Source: Branchiostoma belcheri (lineage: Eukaryota > Chordata > Leptocardii > Amphioxiformes > Branchiostomatidae). From it: DNA of 64,000 nt. The stretch covers positions 880,812 to 944,811 of the forward strand of contig NW_017802625.1 of assembly GCF_001625305.1 (NCBI RefSeq), in the 5' to 3' direction. Within the stretch, counting starts at the first letter, position 1; the number at the start of each line of letters is the position of its first letter. The translations under genes were made by a program, and so were the position numbers. A model generated the notes under the pieces. It saw only the letters and a list, made by a program, of their open reading frames with translations, was not told the origin of the DNA and did no database searches. Of the stretch, positions 47,664-59,400 are shown piece by piece.

Positions 47664-48002
47664 AGTCTGGAGAAAGTCGCCTTCTGAGTTGCAGACCTAG
47701 GAACTCGCAATGTACGCGCAACTTTGGCACTATACCTATACTATAGCTACCTGGAAACGAGAAGAGGAAGATAATCTAATTTCGAATGTTTAGTCTCCAA
47801 TTTATCAGGCCACAGTGTACCGCTCAATAGTTGCTGACAAAAGAGGAAGTTTGAATGATCTTGAATCCTTTGTTCACTTGCCAAATTAGAGAACGGGCGA
47901 GGTTTTCATGCTCCTGTACTACATGGTTTCAAACGGCAGACAAGGACAACACAACACCGGGCGGACTGAACAACCACACCACACCACACCACAACGCGAC
48001 TG

Positions 48003-48386
48003 AGGCCCTGTTCATATAAAGTCGGTGAAGGCGCTTTACATATGTGGTTTCCCCCGAAGCCGGTTTCAAGTGGCCCCATCTGAACGCTCCAAATCACATT
48101 GAAAGCGCCTCGATCCCAAACCACTTCTAGTGGTTTCGAATCGGTTTTCCCGCATCGTGATTTGCGGCCGAGATACGCTGGGAGGGGGGCACCAGCAAGC
48201 AGGTCGTTGACCTCTGACATTAATAACACGCTACCTTGCGTGTTTTCATCAAACAACAATGAATGCAGTTTCGGACAATCGTGATCGGGCACGGTTTGAA
48301 AGGAATGTATGGCACGTGGACCAGATGTGAGGAATGCGAGTTACCCGAATCGCGGTTCGGGTGGTTTCATATGAACAAGGCCTGAG
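48003..48386. mobile_element. MITE with AGGCCCTGTTCATAT ends
   Basis: The left aggccctgttcatataaa and the right tttcatatgaacaaggcct are imperfect inverted repeats. The core is GC-rich. The ORFs called across it are incidental. It lies between the small ORF at 47433 and POLRMT. Confidence 0.7.
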
Positions 48387-48621
48387 ACTGAGGACTATAT
48401 TTTCTCTATCAGGCAACATGCCTTCACAACAAGACTTGTAATCCCGCCGGCCGTCATTGAACAGATATTTTGGAACTTTTAAAGCTAGGAACTGAAGGGA
48501 CATTTGTTTCAAAATCTTTGAAGGAGAAAAACCATAAAAACCGGTCCACGGATCGTCATGATTTTTGGTATGTAGGTAGCTTAAACTAGATTTCCCCGAC
48601 ATCATACCTTAGCCAAATGAT

Positions 48622-48700
48622 GTTTGTTTGTTTGTTTGTTTGTTTTTATTAGATCTCCATTAGTGTTCAACTGACCACTATTCTTCCTGGAGTTCACATA
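48622..48700 (-). repeat. (TGTT)n followed by a LINE-3'-end-like sequence
   Basis: tgtttgtttgtttgtttg then tttttattagatctccatta; many non-LTR elements end in such sequence on the opposite strand. No reverse transcriptase is seen nearby. Confidence 0.4.
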
Positions 48701-50339
48701 AAATTCAAAATTATAACAACAGAAATGTACAGAAAAAAATATTCAACTCAATATTAACATAAATTGAATAATTTAAAATAATCAACATAATTAAGTAACA
48801 TAAACTGAGTTCGAATCAGAGTGATCACTGACAGTATAAAAGTAACATAATTAAGTAGTTTATCTTTATGACTGACAATTTGTATTATTCCCCCTGACTG
48901 TGCAAACAGGATCCTCATTTTCATGAATTATATCAATTTATCATATTATCAACCAAAAGACAGATACATGTATATTAACAAACAAACAATGCCATTCTAG
49001 TATTTCCTCATAAATTATGCAAATGAGGTCCTGATTTGAATACATTATGTTTAATGATGTTCACCTTCGCTGAACTTTTAAATACCATAAGTATGAAATT
49101 CCTGGCAGTTATCATTACATAATTATAAAATTTCTCATTAATTATGCGAAAAAAAATCTTCATTTACATGATCAATATCTGCCTGTGTTTCTCTCGTTCT
49201 CAATTACCAATGTCACAAGCTTCAATAGTCCTATCATGGAATGCAGCTGATTTATTGAATTTCTCCATAAATTCTGCAAATTACATGCATATTTCCATAA
49301 TTGTCACATAATTATACCAAGCATCATGAAAGCTACCTACATTTGTACATACCAAAAATCACGAAAGTATCGCGTCTTCCAAGGCGAACTTTAACTGCCC
49401 CTTCGAAACACACTCACCATCTTGCAACGACGTGGTCCTACCACCTGGATTTGTATTTTTCTTAATTATCAATTACTCCTGTAGAGCAAGTAGGTCATGT
49501 GTGCCAAATATAGTCATGCATTCCATTTGCAGGTGGGAGTAGTTTCTTCTTGCTGATTGGTTGCTGGGATAATGTGACCAAACAGATACAAGCTACAAGC
49601 AGATACGGGGTGGCATGGATTGTGGATCTCCAAGCAGATACTGGGTGGCATGGAAAGGTAATCTTCAAGCGGATACAAAGCATCGCAGGGGCTTTTGAGA
49701 ATATCATGTACACAATACGCACCTTATTTGATTAGTAACGCATACGTTTAATAGCTCGATGGTCTTTATTAAAGGTATTGGGCTTATTTATAAGTTTTAT
49801 ATTGTGAGAGTGACACCTTTTATATATGCTCGAACTCTTGGCGACAAATACGCATATCTTATAAAAACATCTAATACACTTTTGCCCTATAATTTACACC
49901 CATTTTTAGAATTGCTTATTTGTCATTTTGCGATCTCTACTTGAAAGAAATTTTAGCAACCTTGTAACTTTTCCATCTCAACTTTTCTGGAGTCGGCCGG
50001 GAGGGCTGTACTGTAGCACCACCATGCGATGTATCTGAATACTGCATACAGATTCGTGAAAAGCAAAATTGGGTTACCCTGTCGCATTATTGTTCATTTC
50101 TGAATTCAACTGCGAAAAGAAATCGATTGGTATGTCGAAATTATAATTTCTATCTCCATGATTGTTATTGGGGTACTAAAAAAAAAACTTTTTAAAAAAT
50201 ATGTCACCCCCTCCAAGTGTGATTGGTTTATTCCAACATGGCGACGTAGGGTTGTTTGTTGAACTATGCGTAGGTCACGTTGTTTTGGTTCCATAACTTG
50301 GCGTGTTAGATTAAAATCGCGCTCATCACGCAGCAGAAC

Positions 50340-53300
50340 ATGACGCTGATCCTTCGCCTGACGTCCGTCCGGAGTTTCCGGGTGACCGTACCGACGCTGG
50401 GGTCGTCTGCTGGTCTGGGATCGGTCTGGTTTGGAGGGTGTCCGACGTGCGACAAACTCAGAACCTCAGCTACACGTGAGTGTGGGATCGGGCGTTTCCG
50501 GACTATAGTATGATCATATCACAACACTTAATTGTTATGCTACGAGTTTGTATATATTCTTGTTGAGCTTACTGATATGATCGGGCGGCAGCACTTAGAA
50601 TTTTTACGTTTTGACATCGAGTAGTTGAATAATTTGATCCATAAATATTTATTTGACATCGCCCCACGTGGTAAAATAATTGCTCCATCATATAACGTTA
50701 TCATATATAATTTATTGTTGTACGAAAGTATTGGGAAGATGTATCTATACTGACTTTCTAGATCTATAACCCTGATATGGTTTACGGTAAAGGTGGCCTG
50801 TCTGATCATGTATTTGACGATGCAGCACAGCGATTATAATGCTAATTGTGGATTCCAAAATTTGAATATTTTTCTACAAAGTAAATATTGATAACGTTCA
50901 CGGAGGACTTAAAATGAATTAAAGTTATTTGCACAGAAGCTTGAGAACAATGAACAAAATTTAACACCAGTTAAGATACCCTGGCAATACCAAGCAAGAT
51001 TATATACAGTTTCACTGAAATCACACTCAATTTTGTCCTTTTTCCTGTTTGATACAATGCTGTAGGGTACCAGAACTCTGTTGGCTTCCGGACATATGCA
51101 AATGTGGCCGCAAAGAAGAAGGACCCACGCCTGGAGTTGTACACAGGTATGAGCTGAAAACAGTTTAGCTGTAACAGTTGTTTACCATTGTTTACCCTGG
51201 GAGCCATCCTCGTTGGTCGTCGGGGAGAGTTAGTAAACACCGCGCGGCCTAGAGGGTATCCGCATAGGGTTTCAGCGCGCGGCCTAGAGGGTTTCCGCAT
51301 GTGGTGCCCAGCGTAGGGCGGGGAGGGCGTGTGCCGGGGACGGGCTAACCAGGGCCCGCGGCGTTTACTAACTCTCCCCGACGACCAACGAGGATGGCTC
51401 CCAGGGTAACCATTGTTGTAAGGAATTGTAATCGTTCTCTCCTATCCCATACCTGTACCTCTTCACAAAGAGTGTTCAAATGACACAGGAAGATTTATTT
51501 GGTACAATTTGACTTAACGTTACATAGAAATCAAGTTCACTGATATTGTCACGTGACATCATAAGTGTATAACGAAATGTGAAGTTGCTCCGTTAATGTT
51601 ATTTTTAGATTCCCGACGTATTATTTTGTGTTTGCTTTCCAGTGTTGTCATCTAGAGCCCAACAGCTAAGCAAGCCAGAAAAAGGTATGTTATAACACAT
51701 GATGTACACATGTATGTATACAGTGTATATAGGTATCCACATGCACAGAAAAATTGCAACAGGATTTCTTCCAGTGGAATCTACAATTGTGCTGGCAGCA
51801 GAGATCTTGCTTGCAATCTCTTTTGACAAAGACTTTACCCACAGTCTCTAATGACAGAATCTGTGGTTCTGATTTTAAGAAACGAAGGAGGTAATATAAC
51901 ATGATGTAGCTTTAGAAGAACAATTATGGTTCTTTTTCCTGACTAAATTAGTAGTAAATAGACTTTTTTACACTGCAACCAAGAGTTTTATTCAGCCGAT
52001 GCTGTGCAATGTGTACCAGTCAGAATTGCCCTGAGGGAGGTGACAGACGGTCACTGAAACGTTGGCTGAATAAACCTCTTTGTTGTGTAAAATTAGAGTC
52101 TCTTTATTGGGGGCCCGCAAGCCCTTTTCCGTAGAGCATAATTGGCCGTTTTAATTCTACGTAGTAGAGCATAGACGGATCGCTCTAATATTTTTGCGTA
52201 GAGCATATTCGGCGTTTTAATTCTACGCAATGCGTTGTAGCCACTTGGAATTTATCGTAAAGCGTAATTGAGAGGTTTCCGAATTCAGCGTATAGCGTTG
52301 TTGGGACCCCCCCTTGCAGACCCTCTTTTATTCAGTGACCTGCGAACCTGATGACACGGATTCTTTTTCCATCTTCCAGGTGAAGTGGTCAGACAGAGAC
52401 AGAAGAAACAAGAGATACTGAAGACGAGGAAGGTGTCTAGTCACGTAAGACTCGAACCTGTGATGTCCCCCCCTCGCCCACCAGAACACACGCTTTCACA
52501 GAGAGGTCTCTCCAGCAAATCCAACATCAACATGTATACATCTGACCAAGTGGAAAAGATGCAATCGTCACAGAGAAACGTTAGCGCACCAAGATGGCAG
52601 ACGCAGCACAAGAAACCTTTCAGAAGCGCTCCCAGAGTCACGGAATCAGTAGTAGAGAAAGAGCTGGACGTTCTCGAGGAGATGGAGGAGGAAGAAGCTC
52701 AGGAGAAATTAGATGTCTCAAGAAGACAGGAAGAGATGGAGAAGATGAAGAACGTTGAGAGGAGGCAGAATGAGGAGCAAGCTTACATCTTGTCATTTAT
52801 GGAAGCGTGTGTGTCTATAGGAGAGGTAATGTGCTCCTTTGTATAGTGCTACATGTATGTGATAATAAATGTGTATGTAAACTTTGTATTACAAGTGTAA
52901 CAGGCAGGAATGTACCCCTGGCTAGAATGTACCTGGGTATATTCTGACTAGGGGTATATTCCTGCCTGCTACATTGTACATGTACATCTGTATGTTGGGG
53001 TTTGCTGTTTTGATTGTTAAGGGATATATTCCATATGTCCTTGAGTAAAAAAGGGTTGTTTTTTTAAGTCCAGATCAAGGCTTATATGTTATGAATTTTT
53101 TTAATTAGTCTTCAAACATGGCATATTGACAGTTTTGCACCATCATCTTTCAATGGAAATTGCTGAAAAGTATAGTTGCAATATTGTTTGTCTATTTACA
53201 ACAGACCATATGGATAACAAATATTTTTTTATTGTATTGCTGATATACAGGTGGAGAGAGCTACTAGAACCCTACATTACTTGAAGAACCAGAAAAAGAA

Positions 53301-53372
53301 AAGGAAACACTTAAATGCTGATATCTACAATGTGGTGCTGAAGGGATGGGCTAAACAGGTATGGAATTTTCT

Positions 53373-53409
<37 letters not shown>

Positions 53410-53444
53410 NTCTCTCTCTCTCTCTCCTCTCCTCTCTCTCTCTC

Positions 53445-53475
<31 letters not shown>

Positions 53476-56400
53476 TGATTTCCTCTCTCTCTCTCCCCCT
53501 CCCTCTTTCCTCTTTCTTTCTATCTCTCACACTCTCAGTCTGTGTGCAGTCCTCAAATGCTTGCAGTTTATATTATTATGCTATAATGTTCTTCTATAGA
53601 AATGTGATAACAGCAAGTTACTTTCATCTTTTTTTTTCTCATTTTGAACTTGATTGATATGATTTTTTGCAGGCCAATATGGACAAAATTCGGCACCTGT
53701 TCTTCATGATGACCAAAGATGGGCACCACCCTGACCTACAGTCCTATGCAGCTGCACTGGAGTGTATGGGCAGGTAAAGAACTTCTAAAGATACATGTAG
53801 AATCCTGAAGTACTAGGGCTAGGTACCTAAACAGGGTTCAAAAACTTTACATTGTATTTGTACCAATGCAGGTAACTATAGGACTCGAAAATGCACTTTA
53901 GTGCACCCGAAATTGGAGCAGTGCACCCACTGCAAAGGTGCATCTAAATATTTTTGTAGGTATTTTTGTAGGCACTTTTATCTAAGTGTCAGAAAAATAA
54001 TGAAATCTTTGTTGTAGTACTTGAGTAAAATGTTGAAGTCAGCTCCAATTTCAGATTCAAGCTTATAAGAGGAGTAGTAAGATCTGTTAAATTAAATGTG
54101 TTTTGTTTTATACGGTGCCAAAAAATGAATTTCGAGCCCTGGTACATGTACATGTACCAATTTGACAAGGTAGACTGTGGTCTTCAATGCTTTTGGTATC
54201 TCATGCAAAGAATTTACTCTCACGAGAGGAAATAAATAATAGATGGTGCTGATTCAAACTTTTTTGTCTTTTTCCAGTGCTGATGGTGTGGTTTTAGTCA
54301 GAAAGATTTACTATATACTTTAAGCATGCTTTTACTTTTTTTCCATTTCCTACAGAGCTGGACTGACAGGTGCTGTCCCCATTAGATGTGTGAAACAGAT
54401 GTACAAGGAGGTGAGTACCGGGGTCTACAGGTGCACATCTGATTTGTTTAACCTTCAACATGTTAATGTAGCCACTCGGTGCAAAGTTTGTACTGGTTCT
54501 GGGTTTAAGGCAACAGGAAGAAAGTTACTGTAAGGTCGCTTCATGTTCGCGGTAGCAAAAGTTCACGGTCTGAGAAAAATGGACATGTTTGCAGAACATT
54601 CGTGGTGGCAGGTGCAGCAAAAAGAAAGTCAACGAATAGAGCTGTGTACCGGTACGCAGTACCGATACTGTACCGGAAAAATTGATTAGGTACAGGTCCA
54701 AAATACCTAATCCCTCAGTACCGGTACTGTACCTAAACAATTCCACACCAATTTTATGCCTATTTGTGACCTCAAATGTTTAAATAGCTGGTTAACAATG
54801 GGTGCCTGTGTAAGGACAGTGTGTTCATGAAAACAAAAACATCTTAGTTTTGCCTATATTTTATCTGAGCATTCGCCATACTTACTTACTTACTTAGTTC
54901 GAGCTCCCGCTCGAACCAATCCTGAGAGTTGTCTCCAAAGCACTTTGTCCTCCATGGCCTTCTTTATCTCCCTGGTGTCCTGTAAGTTGGTGCAGATTAT
55001 CCACGAATGTTACTCTGGGTCTCCCTCTGCTCCGTTTTCCTTTTAACGGTTTCCACAGAACGAGACTTTATGCCAGGATGTCCGGGTGTCTAATGCAGTG
55101 ACCGGCGATTTTCATCCTGCGTTCTCGAATTTTGTCTGTGACAGCAGGTAGATCCTGGTACAACTGTTGGTTTGTAAGTTTGAGTTGCCATGGAATGTTT
55201 AGGCACATTCGTAACATTCGGGTATAACAGCCGTTCAGCCTTTTTTCGAGTGATTTGGTCAGGGACCACGTTTCGGATCCATATAAGAGAATGGACTCAA
55301 CTGTGGCAATAAACAGCCTTTGTTTGGTTTTACGTGGTAGATTAGACTTCCAAATCTTGCTTAGCTTATGACAGCTTTTCCACGCTAATGCTTTTCTGAC
55401 CTCAAAATCTGTTTCTGCGTCTTTCATCCAGGATCCCAGATATTTAAAGTTCTTAACTACTTCGACAGTGTCGCCACTTTTAGTTTTAATAATGACTGGA
55501 TCTTTCTGATTAAACGCCATAAGTTTTGTTTTGCCGGCGTTTAGCTGGAGTCCGACTTTAGCAGCTTCGTTTTCCATACGGCATAGGAGTTCTTGTGCCT
55601 GTGCTATTTTCTCGGCTAAAAGTGCTATGTCATCTGCGAAGTCGAAATCGCTTATGACGACTGGTGGGTGACGCCTACTTTTTCGTCTTTCTAGCTCAAA
55701 GCCCAGTTCATATTCGCGATCTCCGATAGTTTGTCGCATGACATAATCTACGACAATAACAAAGAGATATGGTGCCAAGGTATCTCCTTGAAGGACACCA
55801 GCAGTGATATTGAATAACTCAGTTTCACCTTCTGGAGTAATCACTTTTGCCCGAGTATCTTGGTATAGAAGATTGATACCATTTATTAGTGTGCCAGGAA
55901 TCCCATAGGCCCTGAGGATTTCCATCATTTTCCCTCGGTGAACACTGTCAAATGCTTTGCGGAAATCCACAAATATGATGATTGCTTCAAGATTGTGGTT
56001 GAGCACATCTTCTATCAGCCTCCGAAGGGCAAGAATGTGAGAAGTTGTGGATCGCCCTGGGCGGAAACCATTCTGGTTAGGTCTCAGTATATTTTCAACT
56101 GCAGGCTGTATGCGATTTAAAATCATTTTGTTTGCGATCTTTGCTGCAATGTTTGTAAGCATGATGCCCCTGTAGTTGGTATAATCCCGTAAGTCTCCAG
56201 ATTTTGGTATTGGTACAATGTTCCCAATAGACCATTGTTCTGGTTTTCCCCTTCAAGAAGCTTGTTACAGAATTGAAGCATGATATCGTCAAAGTCACAC
56301 AGTTTAAGTACCTCTGGGGGTATTCCGTCAGGCCCAGGTGCTTTCCCTAACGTTATTCTTTTCTTTACTGCGGCGTACTCACTTTTGGTAAATGGTTCAG

Positions 56401-59400
56401 TTCCGNNNNNNNNNNNNNNNNNNNNAGTCCTCAAATGCTTGCAGTTTATATTATTATGCTATAATGTTCTTCTATAGAAATGTGATAACAGCAAGTTACT
56501 TTCATCTTTTTTTTTTCTCATTTTGAACTTGATTGATATGATTTTTTGCAGGCTAATATGGACAAAATTCGGCACCTGTTCTTCATGATGACCAAAGATG
56601 GGCACCACCCTAACCTACAGTCCTATGCAGCTGCACTGGAGTGTATGGGCAGGTAAAGAACTTCTAAAGATACATGTAGAATCCTGAAGTACTAGGGCTA
56701 GGTACCTAAACAGGGTTCAAAAACTTTACATTGTATTTGTACCAATGCAGGTAACTATAGGACTCGAAATGCACTTTAGCGCACCCAAAATTGGAGCTGT
56801 GCACCCAATTTTTTGCAGTGGGTGCACTGGTGCATCTAAATATTTTTGTAGGTATTTTTGTAGGCACTTTTATCTAAGTGTCAGAAAAATAATGAAATCT
56901 TTGTTGTAGTACTTGTCAGAGTAAAATGTTGAAGTCAGCTCCAATTTCAGATTCAAGCTTATAAGAGGAGTAGTAAGATCTGTTAAATTAAATGTGTTTT
57001 GTTTTATACGGTGCCAGTGCACCTATTCCAAAAAATGAATTTCGAGCCCTGGTACATGTACATGTACCAATTTGACAAAGTAGACTGTGGTCTTCAATAC
57101 TTTTGTTATCTCATGCAAAGACCTTACTCTCACAAGAGGACCTCAAATAAAAGATGGTGCTGATTCAAACTTTTTTGTCTTTTTCCAGTGCTGATTTTCC
57201 ACTTTGTGGTTTTAGTCAGAAAGATTTACTATATACTTTAAGCATGCTTTTACTTTTTTTCCATTTCCTACAGAGCTGGACTGACAGGTGCCGTGCCTAT
57301 GAGATGTGTGAAACAGATGTACAAGGAGGTGAGTACCGGGGTCCACAGGTGCACATCTGATTTGTTTAACCTTCAACATGTTAATGTAGCCACTCGGTGC
57401 AAAGTTTGTACTGGTTCTGGGTTTAAGGCAACAGGAAGAAAGTTACTGTAAGGTCGCTTCATGTTCGCGGTAGCAAAAGTTCACGGTCTGAGAAAAATGG
57501 ACATGTTTGCAGAACTATACATTCGTGGTGGCAGGTGCAGCAAAAAGTCAACGAATTGTTTTTTTTTTACAGTAATGATAAGTTAGCAGCATAGAAGTGA
57601 CTGTGAAAACTGCAGATATACATGTAAAAGTACTGAAAAAAAAATTGTGATTTACAGTTAGGCCACACCAAGTAAATTTTATGGATGACGTCCTTTGGAG
57701 ACCCTAAATCTAATGCGAGAGGGCAAAAAAACAAGAAGGGCCCTAAAAAACAAGATGCCTAGATTAGAAATATACTAAGAGACGACAAATGTTAGGACAC
57801 CAATTGAATGAGGTGACACAGTGTAACAAGCAAGAAATATTTTATTCATCATCAAAACAGCAATAAATTAGGTGGAACAGTAATTGTCGTCCTGTGAGTT
57901 TGGGGAGATGGATGGAGCGGTCAGCAAGTTTCTTCAAATGTGGCAGCATGTACCAAACTGAATTTCTAATGGAAGTTAGTCATGATTTCCTTGCTTGATG
58001 CTTCATAAGCTTTGGTCCGTAAAAACCTATTTGCGGCACTGTCGTGACTCTTTGGTCATAGTTACAGGAAGCGGAATTTCTTGTTTTTTTTTCTAGGAAC
58101 AGGCCAAAATCAATGCGCGCGCGGACGTCATCCATAAAATTTACTTGGTGTGGCCTTAGAATAGAAATGCATGTAGTTCATTTTGCAGCATAAATCTAGT
58201 GCAGTTGTAATCTTTGACCCTTGTCCTGCTGGCATTCCTGGCACACTATTTTTCACTAATTTCATATCTTAATTAGATCATAGTCTTAGACCCCCAAAAA
58301 TTGCTCTGCAGTGGCATAGTTACTTCCGCATTCAATGCGTTTTGCTGCGGTGTGATGTGTTGCACGAGAAATACCCCCAAATCGTACCTATACAGGGTGC
58401 TATATAGATGGTACTGTATGTGCAGAACAACAATTGTTGGGCTCCACAGGACAAGGGTTATAGTTCAATAACACAGTTATGATCTAACTACATATGTATG
58501 AACACTTTGTGACACCACAGGGCTTCAACTTGGAGAACATTTTCAGGGATTGCACCTTCCAAGCTGATGAACAGGAGTACATATTAAAGGTGAACTGTCC
58601 TTTATTATATGTAGATGGAAAGGACTGTAGTTTTATTGTTTAGTGCTGTTGTATGTAATTTGTGTGCTATTGGCATCGTGTGGCGTAGTGGACAGAGCGT
58701 TCGGTGCTCAACAAGGAGCCCCGGGTTCGATTCCGGGTCGGAGCACAGGGGCATGTCCGAACATGCGCACCAACGTTGTGCCCTTGGGAAAGGTACTTTA
58801 CACGTATCCCCCCTCAAATAGAGGGACAAGTCTCCAACGGCAGCTGTCTTCAGCTGGCGGACGAGAGCAGCACCAGGCGGGCTGGCGTAGTGAAGGCGGA
58901 CCTTGAGCGTAACCAAGTCATCCGGCAGCTCGCTGCAAGCATCCCAACCGGAACTAGCACGTCTCCCTCGATATGGATCCGCTGGGGAAGATGGATGCCC
59001 AAGTGTGTGGGTCACAGATTCGCAACCTGTTATCCACCTTAAACAAATCCACGCGAAGGCCGCCGTGTCAACTGTAACCCTCACTCAGGTGTAGGGACTG
59101 ACACGGTCATCCTACTCGGAAAGTCTGTATCTGTACATGAATCTGTATCTGTGCATGAATATGTATCTGTACATGAATCTGTATCTGATTGCAAATAAAG
59201 ATATCGAGTGATTGCCATAGATTGTTAGTGTTATTGTTTGCTAAGGTTTGTCTCAACTCTCAAGTGTTTGCTTAAGTGTGTCTTTTTATACTTCAGGCAA
59301 TACAAGATGGTTGTGGGATGGCAGACTTCGCCCCACCACCGCTCCCTTTGCCCCAGAGGTGTACAACAGATCTGGTATCATCTATCTATGCGGACAAGAG

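Larger units (their letters stand above)
47664..50339. other. Intergenic, upstream of POLRMT
   Basis: Holds the MITE at 48003, AT-rich sequence at 48620-49360 and short repeats of caagcagatac...gggtggcatgga at 49590-49680. The POLRMT promoter should lie in the last few hundred bases; no TATA box stands out. Confidence 0.5.

Noticed and set aside
53251-53657. Ser/Leu-only ORFs
   Set aside because: Read through the (TC)n microsatellite past a POLRMT exon; only 53251-53358 is exon.
58681-58752. Functional tRNA gene
   Set aside because: The B box is good but the anticodon arm does not fold convincingly and the sequence runs into a SINE body.
58605-59084. 159-residue minus ORF and several plus ORFs
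   Set aside because: All fall in the tRNA-derived SINE.
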